From: an uncultured Bacteroidota bacterium
GTDB taxonomy: Bacteria > Bacteroidota > Bacteroidia > Bacteroidales > P3
Assembly: GCA_902775135.1 (NCBI GenBank)
Contig: CACYKY010000010.1
Span: 1 to 64,000, forward strand
Direction: 5' to 3'
Length of the DNA stretch: 64,000 nucleotides
Each line of letters begins with the position of its first letter. Within the stretch, counting starts at the first letter, position 1. Shown here one piece after another: positions 36,801 to 45,200 of this stretch. The notes beneath the pieces are model-generated. The model ran no database searches, was not told the origin of the DNA, and saw only the letters and a list, made by a program, of their open reading frames with translations. Made by a program: the position numbers and the translations under genes.

Positions 36801-39800
36801 GACAATAATGGCTATGTGCCTGTCTATGGCTTCTATGCCGATGCCTATCTGCGCAGCCAGGTGGTTTATCCTGCTGCCGACCTTGCCAATATGGTCGGCG
36901 CTACCATCAACAGCCTTACCTACTATCTGTCCTCTCCCGCTCCTGCTGCTTGGACCGGCAACTTCAAGGTCCGCTTGACCGAGGTTGCCGATGCTACCAT
37001 CAGCGCCTTCGAGGATATGAGCACCGCCGCTGTTGCTTACGATGGCACCCTCGATGCTACCGGTAGCACCATGACCATCAACCTCGATGCTCCTTACACC
37101 TACAATGGAGGAAACCTTCTGATTGAGGTTGTTCTTGATCAGACCGGCAACTACAAGAGTGCTTCCTTCTATGGTACCAGCGTTTCGGGCGCTAGTGTGC
37201 AGGGTTACAGCTACAGTAGTTTGAGTGGTATCTCTGCCTCCCAGCGCAACTTCATGCCGAAGACCTCCTTCAGCTACATTCCCGCTCCTTCTGGAGATGC
37301 CGATGTGGCTATCGACCTTGCCACAGGCAATGCCCTTGTGAAGTACAACAAGCAGGTTGAGATTGAGGCTACCGCCAACTACGGTTATCATTTCGAAAAT
37401 TGGACGAACAATGATGACGCCACCGCGTCGACCGACAATCCTATCCTGGTGACCGCCACCAAGGATATCACCTACACTGCCAACTTCGCCAAGGACCAGT
37501 TCACCGTCACCGCTGTCAGCGCTGATCTGACTCAGGGTACTGTTGCCAACAGTGCCAACGACGCTGCTGTCGACTACCTGACCGATATCACCCTCACTGC
37601 CACTCCCGTTGATGAGAACCACCGTCTGCTCTACTGGAGCAACAACGCTGGCGACCACTTCACCGACAATCCTCTTACCGTGACCGTCGAGCAGAACGAC
37701 ACCTACACCGCCGTCTTCGGCTTCCAGGTGTTCACCCTCACTGTCAACACCGAGGATATCAACAAGGGAGGTGTCTATGTGGACGACCCGAACGCTGTTC
37801 CTGCTCCTATCACCGTTGCCGACGGCACCAACACGAATAATTATATCCCCGTCTATGGCAGCTGGGCAGATGCTTATCAGCGTAGCCAGGTTGTATATCC
37901 TGCCAGCGACCTTGCCAATATGGCCGGTGCTACCATCAACAGCCTGACCTACTATCTGTCCTCTCCCGCTTCTGCTGCTTGGACGGGTAACTTCAAGGTC
38001 CGCCTGACCGAGGTTGATGGCACCACCATCAGCAGCTTCCAGGATATGAGCGCCGCCGCCGTTGCTTATGACGGTACTCTCGATGCCACCGGTAGCACCA
38101 TGACCATCACCCTCGATGCTCCTTATGCCTATCAGGGTGGAAATCTCCTGATTGAGGTTGTTGAAGATGTCAAGGATAACTATTCGGGTGCATATTTCTA
38201 TGGTGTGACCACCACAGGTGCCAGCGTGGGAGGCTACAACAGCAGCAGCGTTGACAATATCAACGCTTCCCAGCGCAACTTCATCCCGAAGACCACCTTC
38301 ACCTATGCCTTCACTGGCGTTGTTCCGTCTCTCACCAACAGCGACGCCGCTGTTGACTACGGCACCGATGTCGACATCATTGCCACTCCCGCCGAGCACT
38401 ACCACTTCGTGGCTTGGATGAATGGCGACGCTGTTGAGAGCACCAATGCCGCTGAGACCATCACCGTCGACGGCGACATCAATCTCACTGCTACTTTCCA
38501 GGGCGATGACATGCCCATGACCTACCAGGTGAACAGCGCTGTCCGCGGTTCCGTTGAAGGTCCCGCCACCGCCGAGTACAACACCGAGGTTGAGATCAGC
38601 GCCATCGCTGCTCACGGCTATGAGTTCACCGGTTGGGACGACGACGCCACCGCCGCCGCTACCCGTACCGTGACCGTCGCCGGTACCGATGCCGAGAACA
38701 CCTACAAGGCCAACTTCGGCTATGCTACCTATCCCCTCGATGTCACTGTTGAGAACGGTACTGTCAGCGTCACCAACGACATGGCTGACATCAACGATGT
38801 GATCTTCACCGACGTGGAGAGCATTGCTTCCCGTTACTACTATGGCTCTGAGGTTGAACTGACCTTCACCGCCAACGAGCACTACCACTTCGTTGTCAAC
38901 AATGCCAACGTGACCTCCTACACGCAGACCGTCTCCTTCCTGGAGGCTCCCGCTGCCATCGAGGCTATCGCTGTCATTGACCAGCACAACGTGACCCTCG
39001 TCGCCAACGATCCTGCTCTCGGTACCATTGAAGGTGCCACCAGCGGTGTCTACGACTATGGCACTGAGCTCACTTTCACCGCCACTCCCGCCGAGCACCA
39101 GCACTTCGTGAACTGGAGCGACGATGTTGAGGATGCCGAGCGCACCATCACCGTTGAGGCCGACATCACCCTCACCGCCAACTTCGCCACCAACGAGTAC
39201 GAGGTTGTTGCCGAGGCCGATGCCGAGCAGGGTATCGCTGAGCACAACGCTCCTGCCGCTACCGTCCTGCCCAACACCGCTGTGACCTTCACCGCCACCG
39301 CCAATCCCGGTTATGTGTTTGCCAACTGGAGCAACGCCGGCGTGGAAGTCTCCACCGAGAACCCCTACACCATGAACATCACCGAGAACACCACTCTCAC
39401 CGCCAACTTCACCTTCGTTGGCTACGCCGTCAGCGTGGCTAGCAACAACGACGTTATGGGTGCTGCCTACATCAACGACGATGCCGAGCAGACCACCTAC
39501 GTCGCCGCCTACAACGAGGAGGTTGTCCTGAATGCTGTTCCCGAGTACGGTTACGACTTTGTCAACTGGACCCTCGCTGGCACCGAAGTCTCCACCGAGA
39601 ATCCCGCCACCGTCCAGATCACCGACGCCGTCAACTATGTCGCCAACTTCAACTTCCATAACTACACCCTCACCGTCGTCAGCGACAACGAGGAGCGTGG
39701 TACCGCCACCGGTAGCAATGTCTACCCCTATGGCACCCAGGTTGAGATCAGCGCCATTGCCAACGAAGGCTACACCTTCCTGCAGTGGAACGACGGTGTG

Positions 39801-42074
39801 ACCGATGCTACCCGCACCATCACTGTGGACGGCGATGTTACCTACACCGCCAGCTTCCGCACCGATGCTGAGTACACCGTCACCGTCATCGCCGAGCACG
39901 GCGCTGTCACTGGCAACGCCGGCACCTTCATCGAGAATCAGGTTGCTACCCTCTACGCCACCGCCGCCACGGGCTACGGCTTCGCCGGCTGGTACGATGA
40001 GACCAACACCAACCTCATCTCCGAGGCTAACCCCTTCGAGTACACTGTGACCGACAATGTCACCCTCACCGCTCGCTTCACCGCCGAGAACTTCACCCTC
40101 ACCCTCCTGGCCGATGCCACCATGGGTACTGTGACCGGCGCCGGCGAGTATGCCTACGGCACCGAGGTTGAGATCAGCGCCACCGCCAACGAAGGCTACT
40201 ACTTCACTCAGTGGAGCGACGACGTGACCACCAACCCCCGTACCATCGTCATCACTGGCAACATGACCTTCACCGCCCAGTTCGAGGCCGTGCCTCCCAC
40301 CGAGTACTACATTGGTGCCACCGCTATCAACGGCACTGTTGAAGGTACCGGTACCTATGTGGAAGGTGCTCAGGTCACCCTGACCGCCACCGCCAACAAC
40401 TGCTACCAGTTCGCTGGCTGGATGAACGGCTCCACCGTTGTCAGCACCGAGAACCCCTATGTCTTCACTGCCACCGAGAACGTGACCCTCATGGCCACCT
40501 TCGAGGCTCTGACCCTCAGCGGCGAGGAGACTCAGGTTGCTTGCGAGAGCTACACTTGGAACAACAACACCTATACTGTCAGCGGTGACTACACTGCCAC
40601 CCTGCCCAGCATCGCCGGTTGCGACAGTGTTGCTACCCTCCACCTCACCATCAATACTCCTGCTCCCGTCGAGGCTACCGCCCAGGCTTGCACCGAGTAC
40701 ACTTGGAACTATGACGGCCGCACCTACACCACCTCTGGTGTCTACAACATCGACACGCTCGATGCCAACGGCTGCGCCATCACTGCCACTCTCAACCTGA
40801 CCATCAACGATGTCCTGACCGAGACCGTCGAGGCTTCCTCTTGCGGTAGCTACGAATGGAACGGCACCACCTATGATGTCAGCGGCACCTACACCTACAC
40901 CACCTCCGCCATCACCGGTTGCGACAGCATCGTTACCCTCATCCTCACCGTCAACGAGGGTGTCACCGGTATCGATACCACCGCTGTGGCTTGCGGCAGC
41001 TTCGTGTGGAACAATGAGGCCTACACTCAGAGTGGCGACTACACCGTCAACCTCATGGCCGCCAACGGTTGCGACAGCACCGTGACACTGCACCTGACCA
41101 TCAACCAGGCTGTCGACGTCACCGTCTACGACACCGCTTGCGACACCTACACTTGGGATGCCAACAATGTTGAATACACCTCCACCGGCACCTACCTCCA
41201 CACCTTCGAGCAGGGTACCGTTACTGGCTGCGACAGCACTGTTACTCTCTACCTCACCATCAACAGCAGCGTCAACACCACCATCGAGGCTACCGCCACC
41301 GGCAGCTATGAGTGGAACGACACTGTCTACACCGAGAGTGGCGAGTACACCTTCAACGGCCAGACCGTGAATGGTTGCGACAGCATTGTGACCCTCATCC
41401 TCACCATCGAGACTCAGAACTACACTGTGACCGTGGGCGTGAGCAACGCCGCCATGGGTACCGTCAACCCCGCCGGTGAAATCACCGTCGCCGCTGGCGA
41501 GACCTTCAGTGCCACCGCCACCGCCAACGAGGGCTTCCGCTTCGTCGGCTGGAGCAACGGTGCCACCACTGAGACCATCACCATCGTTGTTGAGTCCGAT
41601 ACCACCCTCACCGCCAACTTCGAGGCCATCACCTACACTATCAACGCCACCGCCAACGACGAGACCATGGGTTACGTCACCGGTTCCGGCCAGTATAGCT
41701 ACGGTGCTGTTGTCACCCTCGAGGCTGTTGCCAACACTGGTTATCACTTCGTGCGCTGGAGCGATGGTACCACCAACGCCCACTACGAGTTCAACGCTGT
41801 TGCCGATGTCACCATCACCGCTTACTTCGAGGCCGACGAGGTCGAGGGTATCGAGGATGTCGACGGTGCCGACGTGAACATCTACAGCGCCGACAGCAAG
41901 ATCATTGTCAAGGGTGCTGAGAACCTCGATATCTATGTCTACGATGTCAACGGCCGTGTCGTCCGCACGCAGGCTGCCGCCGCCGAGACTGTGGAGTTCA
42001 CCATGAATACCACTGGTGTCTACCTGGTCAAGGTTGGCAATGCTCCTGCCAAGCGCGTCGTCGTGGTTCGCTAA
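30819..42074 (+). CDS. giant T9SS-secreted surface protein (FN3, MAM-like, InlB-type repeats, sorting domain)
   Basis: The 3751-residue product has a signal peptide (cleaved near VAQAQ). Order: beta-sandwich module (about 26-198); three rounds of fibronectin III plus MAM/jelly-roll domain to about 1050 (for example ITLTWNDAINTGATYSVYNG); then more than 25 InlB/Flg_new-type repeats (HFVNWSDG and GYDFVNWTNN patterns). Two more copies of the first module are nested in these (1987-2155 and 2331-2498). Six Cys repeats (SYTWNNNTYTVSG ... GCDS) lie at about 3230-3530, two more InlB repeats, then a type A sorting domain (NLDIYVYDVNGRVVRTQ, ending VRVVVVR-like). It is probably surface-anchored through T9SS, with an adhesive role. 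Strong codon bias leaves a 3411-codon open frame on the other strand, which I do not accept as a gene. Confidence 0.9.
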   Translation: MQKFLRTLTLLAFLAVPWVAQAQNTLTVADGTTTNSNVPIYGLWSDAYLRCQTIYPAAMLEESADAFGMTGGTITSLTYYQSSAAAEAYTGTWEVKLTEVSAVSLSGWQDVSSATTVYTGTLDASVTPLVINFTTPYTYNGGNLLIEVSQIQSGNYKSASYYGVSATGASWQGYNSSAWASITGSAQNFIPKTTFTFSGGTPITCRVVSSVECTDLTATTATLTWTDANNSSAASYSVYNGDQLVASVAAGTYTYTFTGLDPNTDYTLAVAVNCSATDASAAKGVSVRTLCASEQMPFVEAFDADLSGEPCWAHASGVTAAEVFNGASLTLAAGGGAWSYQTAVSNGLPAGHYRVNIYSTSCKNWLITPNIDLTSAASAQLTFDAAFTAYSGTAAAAGYENNSSQAFMVLVSTDNGQTWLESNATKWQNEGGNYTLASLSGTEYVEQTVNLNAYIGQTIRIAFYAQSTASGGDNNIHIDNINIDVMPTCFKVTDLTVSAATNNSITLTWNDAINTGATYSVYNGDALVESGISATTYTVTGLTSNAPYTFTVVANCAADDASRPVSISTRTECDPFITLPYSNDLEGEPYYNVVSYAEAFPFCWTRFNDATNATYTTYPRLLSGSSMSHSGSVYMQFNSSTGAAYANTQMAVLPAVDVTVNPMNSNMVSFWARSSNSTARTLIVGTMSDPTDLSTFTAVETVTVPGSTYEFFRVKLTSSPANNAYVAIRMDKGTASSTAYVDDITLEEIPSCWVVENLEVTNVTNNSVSLSWDANVENTGDVTYIVMNGSEEVATGITATEYTVTGLTGNSPYTFSVLTSCGANDNAEPVSVSARTLCDPQTLPILTTFEEDDETMFCYIPVNSNSANPIEVVNAPRHGSVGVTSNMLSFSSYSNASDYNQYLISPEFSSTEPIKVRYNYVAYGTDDQVEVLYSTTDSELESFQATTGMKTATEMATDSVYLPANTKFIAFHYYGNYQYDLYIDNISIEVAPQHTVNFAYLTTEAGVTVGSAAVDGTVYEGNIAHLVSTPATNMRTAAWYAGNLTSVEGETPLAVDEDELDVTVLTDTNFTVVYGYGQFEIKGITANENQARMGSVAGDSPYGNDMYDYATTATLTATANTGFEFTEWRNEDGSVYSTENPLAIEAYQPLTLIAHFGIASYEITAETEHGTVDGLGTYTFGTSVTLTAVPDEHYHFVKWADDDMTNATRAYRVIEPMTFHPVFEPDVYTVSVNGPAIATYTVKDADENVTDQFAYNTEATVTVSNIDEHYTFANWADADGNNLSTDLSYTFAVEGNTVLTPVFTADEMTLTIASNDIDMGTVSFVSDEYTGTTATVDYMTQVEIVATAIGEYSHFDGWYNGDNLVSSTANYLVTVSESMTLTARFSFTEYPVTVAADPVEAGIVNASNLSPAFSEMLTVNAVANPHWVFDHWTYAGQDAWLSQNTEYSEMVFEALSLVAHFVRDNHTIVANVADESYGTTAVTDENDVVATEPFTHGAMATVSFTAGYGYEFAGWSNGTSIISTENPFTFEVTEDTVLTATVNPLPFTVYVDVNPDEQSIIRGNAYISNDDASFEFPYLTEINTELTTDHVYGYLFDNWTNANGDEIELPMVLTQDTNVYANFKKDQFEVKGSVAADYRMMGRVSGTETVDYLEYVTLTAAENNGYNFVKWVDANGNDIDLTAVYEEPTTLDVYDVYTNVNGASIDVLASEAREIFAVYDYEYYTVSVANNNDLWGDVTINGENVDSKELAYSQTVTLEATPVKHYHFVNWSDGNEENPRTFILNDENAVLYTANFAIDTHTVTLTYNESEVETISLVPVDNTIETSATNTYDYNTELVATITSKHGYDFLGWSHDGVTVAEAADSYTFTLTGDTLLMPLYERHPFTVTVASEDVVMGSASVVGDATVDYEGTVTIKAEAEYGYDFVNWTNNLNSEVLTNATETVQVLDDITYTAHFTEHVYVISAEANTEEMGVVEFNAPMPAAQELTIADGTDNNGYVPVYGFYADAYLRSQVVYPAADLANMVGATINSLTYYLSSPAPAAWTGNFKVRLTEVADATISAFEDMSTAAVAYDGTLDATGSTMTINLDAPYTYNGGNLLIEVVLDQTGNYKSASFYGTSVSGASVQGYSYSSLSGISASQRNFMPKTSFSYIPAPSGDADVAIDLATGNALVKYNKQVEIEATANYGYHFENWTNNDDATASTDNPILVTATKDITYTANFAKDQFTVTAVSADLTQGTVANSANDAAVDYLTDITLTATPVDENHRLLYWSNNAGDHFTDNPLTVTVEQNDTYTAVFGFQVFTLTVNTEDINKGGVYVDDPNAVPAPITVADGTNTNNYIPVYGSWADAYQRSQVVYPASDLANMAGATINSLTYYLSSPASAAWTGNFKVRLTEVDGTTISSFQDMSAAAVAYDGTLDATGSTMTITLDAPYAYQGGNLLIEVVEDVKDNYSGAYFYGVTTTGASVGGYNSSSVDNINASQRNFIPKTTFTYAFTGVVPSLTNSDAAVDYGTDVDIIATPAEHYHFVAWMNGDAVESTNAAETITVDGDINLTATFQGDDMPMTYQVNSAVRGSVEGPATAEYNTEVEISAIAAHGYEFTGWDDDATAAATRTVTVAGTDAENTYKANFGYATYPLDVTVENGTVSVTNDMADINDVIFTDVESIASRYYYGSEVELTFTANEHYHFVVNNANVTSYTQTVSFLEAPAAIEAIAVIDQHNVTLVANDPALGTIEGATSGVYDYGTELTFTATPAEHQHFVNWSDDVEDAERTITVEADITLTANFATNEYEVVAEADAEQGIAEHNAPAATVLPNTAVTFTATANPGYVFANWSNAGVEVSTENPYTMNITENTTLTANFTFVGYAVSVASNNDVMGAAYINDDAEQTTYVAAYNEEVVLNAVPEYGYDFVNWTLAGTEVSTENPATVQITDAVNYVANFNFHNYTLTVVSDNEERGTATGSNVYPYGTQVEISAIANEGYTFLQWNDGVTDATRTITVDGDVTYTASFRTDAEYTVTVIAEHGAVTGNAGTFIENQVATLYATAATGYGFAGWYDETNTNLISEANPFEYTVTDNVTLTARFTAENFTLTLLADATMGTVTGAGEYAYGTEVEISATANEGYYFTQWSDDVTTNPRTIVITGNMTFTAQFEAVPPTEYYIGATAINGTVEGTGTYVEGAQVTLTATANNCYQFAGWMNGSTVVSTENPYVFTATENVTLMATFEALTLSGEETQVACESYTWNNNTYTVSGDYTATLPSIAGCDSVATLHLTINTPAPVEATAQACTEYTWNYDGRTYTTSGVYNIDTLDANGCAITATLNLTINDVLTETVEASSCGSYEWNGTTYDVSGTYTYTTSAITGCDSIVTLILTVNEGVTGIDTTAVACGSFVWNNEAYTQSGDYTVNLMAANGCDSTVTLHLTINQAVDVTVYDTACDTYTWDANNVEYTSTGTYLHTFEQGTVTGCDSTVTLYLTINSSVNTTIEATATGSYEWNDTVYTESGEYTFNGQTVNGCDSIVTLILTIETQNYTVTVGVSNAAMGTVNPAGEITVAAGETFSATATANEGFRFVGWSNGATTETITIVVESDTTLTANFEAITYTINATANDETMGYVTGSGQYSYGAVVTLEAVANTGYHFVRWSDGTTNAHYEFNAVADVTITAYFEADEVEGIEDVDGADVNIYSADSKIIVKGAENLDIYVYDVNGRVVRTQAAAAETVEFTMNTTGVYLVKVGNAPAKRVVVVR
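30894..31412 (+). repeat. adhesin beta-sandwich module, copy 1
   Basis: Encodes residues 26-223 region start: LTVADGTTTNSNVPIYG ... NFIPKTTFTFSG. It is related to copies at 36777-37283 and 37809-38312 but more diverged. Confidence 0.85.
36777..37283 (+). repeat. adhesin module, copy 2, nested in an InlB-type repeat
   Basis: ELTIADGTDNNGYVPVYG to NFMPKTSFSYIP. The flanking residues belong to one InlB-type repeat split by the insertion. DNA is very similar to copy 3, including synonymous sites. Confidence 0.9.
37809..38312 (+). repeat. adhesin module, copy 3, nested in an InlB-type repeat
   Basis: ITVADGTNTNNYIPVYG to NFIPKTTFTYAF. It splits the following InlB-type repeat in the same way as copy 2. 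Confidence 0.9.
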
Positions 42075-42094
42075 CCTCGCATAACGCTACACTT
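41849..42094 (+). repeat. shared 3' end (sorting domain plus leader of terminator), copy 1
   Basis: Almost identical DNA to 47391-47629, from ATCGAGGATGTC to past the stop codon (TAACCTCGCATAACGCTA). Confidence 0.85.
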
Positions 42095-42097
42095 CCC

Positions 42098-42138
42098 GGG
42101 AGGGGCTGCGGTTTTCGCCGCAGCCCCTCCCTTTTTTT
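42098..42138 (+). terminator. strong intrinsic terminator
   Basis: GGGAGGGGCTGCGG (42098-42111) pairs perfectly with CCGCAGCCCCTCCC (42118-42131), loop TTTTCG, followed by seven T. It ends the 3751-aa gene's transcript 24 bp after its stop. Confidence 0.95.
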
Positions 42139-42206
42139 CCCCGACCTCTCAACCCCATCCCCCACCTATCCATTTGGCGGATGAACCGAAAAAAAAGCAT
42201 TACGGT

Positions 42207-42237
42207 TTTGTGGATTCAGAAAATGTTTGTACATTTG
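42207..42237 (+). promoter_or_regulatory. full Bacteroidales promoter for the 1776-aa surface protein
   Basis: TTTG at 42207-42210, a 19-bp spacer, then TACATTTG at 42230-42237. Both boxes match the TTTG-N19-TAnnTTTG consensus. The start codon is 46 bp downstream. Confidence 0.85.
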
Positions 42238-42283
42238 CATTTGAAAAATAAGTTTAAGTCTAATAATTAAATGGTTATCTGTT

Positions 42284-45200
42284 ATGAAAAGGATGTTTTG
42301 GATGATGGTGCTAGGAGCGCTGATGTGCGTGCCGACGTCGATGTGGGGACAGTGTGTGCCGGCCTCGGTGTCGAGTGGCGACAGTACGGGCTCGTCCTAC
42401 TATGTGCCGGTGAACAATTATTACAATTATTCGCTGAGCGAGATGATTTTCGATGCCGACGAGCTTGGCGGGCCGATGGTGATAGACACGATAGGGTTCT
42501 ATCTGGGTTCGATGAATCCCATGACGCGTGCAACAGACGTGCGGATATACATGAAGTATACTCAGAGAGACGGTTTCGCGTCGACTACGGACTACGAGGT
42601 GGTGGACGAAACGGCGGTGCTGGTTTACAGCGGCGCGTTGAACTGTGCGCATGGTTGGAATGATTTTGCTTTGACGACACCGTTCCATTATGACGGCGAC
42701 GGCAATGTGATGGTCATAGTGCACGATGCCGCTACGGGCTACGACGGGTCGTCCTACAAGTTCGCCACCAGCAGCACCGGCTCGGAGTATAAGATGCTCG
42801 TGCGCTACAGCGACAGCAGCAATCCTCTCCCGGGCTCGTCGGTGTTCGGAGGCAGCAGTGGACGCTACCAGTACCGCCCTGTGATGCGGATGAAAGGCTG
42901 TGAGGCTTCGGCTCCCGCTTGCCGCAGGGTGAGCGGATTGACGGTGGACACGGTGACGGAGAGCAGTGTGGCGCTTAGTTGGAACGATAGCCTGAACACT
43001 GGTGCTGCATATAGTGTATACATGGTGAGAGGAGGGGAGGACAGCCTGCTGGCGAGCGGTTTCACCCAGACGGTCTATACGGTGACCGGTTTGGAGGCCA
43101 ACAGCGAGTACCATTTCGGCGTGAAGGCAGTGTGCGGAGTGGATGAAGAGACGGTGGCCTCGATGGTCGTTGTGCGCACATTGTGCGGCGTGCTGAGCGT
43201 GCTGCCGATGGAGTGGGGGTTCGAGGAGGAGGAGTTGCAGGGAAGTTCGAATGCACTGCGTCTGCCTTGGTGTATGGAACGCTATGCGTCGGGGATGGGT
43301 AGCTACACTTACTATCCCTACAGCTCGAGCAGCAGCTCTTACGCACACAGTGGTTCGCGCTATCTCTATTTCTATCCCGGAGGGGGTGCCAGCTATCCTG
43401 ACACACAGGCCGTAGTGCTGCCGCAGGTGGATGTGACGGCCTATCCGATGGATGGCAACCGGCTGACGTTCTGGGCCCGCATGAACGGGGCCTCGTCGAG
43501 TACGGTGGTGTATGTGGGCACACTGGCCAACCCAGCTGACCTGAGCACCTTCACACTTGTGGACACGGTGCAGGTGGCGGGAAATGTCCACCGTCGCTGT
43601 GTCGTTCCCCTCACCACTTCTCCGGCCACCAATGCCTATGTGGCTGTGGTGGTGTTGCGGACGGGCAACAGTGGCTATCTGGCTATCGACGATCTGAGAC
43701 TCGAGCAGCTGCCGTCGTGTGGCGACATTGAGCATCTGGCGGTGGACAGCGTGAGTTCGGTGAGTGTTTCGCTGAGCTGGGACTCTGTCCCCGGGGCGAC
43801 ATATACGCTGTACGATATGTCCGATGGGTCGGTGGTTGCCACAGGACTCACGGAAAGCCACTACACAGTGTCGGGTCTTCAGCCGCTGACGGAATACACG
43901 TTTGGTGTGCGAAGCGTGTGTGTTGGGGGAGAAGGTGTGATGGCCACGCTGGCTGTTACAACGGCCTGCGGGGCTTCGGGTCTGCCGTTTACGGAGGACT
44001 TCGAGGCTGGTGGCACTTTTAGCTGCTGGACGCTGGCACAGGCGGCCGCAAGCACGGGCGTGAGCACAAGTCATCCCTACAGCGGGAGCCGTAGTTTCCG
44101 CTTCAGCTACAATAGCAATCCGCCGCAGTACCTGATTTCGCCCGAGTTGGAAGGCACGGGCGACGGGGTGGTGGTGGAGTTTAGCTATGCCAACTATAAC
44201 GACAACTATTCGGAGAGTTTCGCCGTGGGCTATTCCACTACGGGCAAATCGACGGAGGCCTTCACATGGCTGCCGGAGTTGACCAATGTGAGGACCGGAG
44301 GCGAGTTCCTGCGGTACAGCGAGGTGCTGCCGGTGGCGGGAATCAAATATCTGGCCATCAAGTATACGGCCAACGACCAGTACTACCTCTACGTGGACAG
44401 CGTGGTGGTGAAGGAGTTGCCGAGCTGCCTGCCGGTGGCGGAGCTGAGTGTGGACAGCGTGACGGCGACGAGTGTGCTGCTGAGTTGGAACAACGGCGGC
44501 AACAGCGGCGCTACCTACACCGTCTATATGGATACGGTGGCGGTGGCCACAGGGCTGAGCGATACGGTGTACGAGGTGACCGACCTGGAACCTGCAACAC
44601 CCTATACTTTCAGTGTGGTGGCCGAGTGCGGTGCTGGTGAAGAGTCGGCTCCAGCAACAGTGAGCGCTATGACGGACTGCGGCACAGGTACCTGCCAGCT
44701 GACGTTCCAGTGTAGCGACTACTATGCCGACGGATGGAACGGCGCCTACATCAGCGTGATGCAGTCGGGAGTGGAGCGCGGAACAGTGGCTTGCCAACTG
44801 AGCAACGAGACCTATGGTGTGGTGGTGTGCAGTGGTGTGCCTGTAGATCTGATGTGGCACAGGGGCGAGTATGACGACGAAGCAACCTTCACAATGACTG
44901 ATGGTGGTGGCGCCACAGTGTTTTCGTGCACTACCGAACAAGCGAACCTCTTCCCGACGGTGAGCCCCTTCTTCACTCTGGCTACCCCGTGCCCCGAATG
45001 CCTGGTGCCGATAGTGACTGTGGACAGTGTGGGTGCCGACGAAGTCAGCGTCAGCTGGACTGTGGGCAATGCCTTGGGGTACAACATCTATATCAACGAT
45101 ACGATTGTGGAAGCGCTGAATGTGACGGACAACCACTACACCATTACCGGGCTCGCCCCCGCCACAGGCTATGTCATAGGGGTGGAGGCCATCTGCTCGG

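Noticed and set aside
31548-41783. 3411-codon open reading frame on the minus strand
   Set aside because: It is exactly antisense and codon-aligned to a gene with domains, signal peptide and sorting signal. Its product is low-complexity (Gly/Val/Asp-rich) with no domain; it results from codon avoidance.
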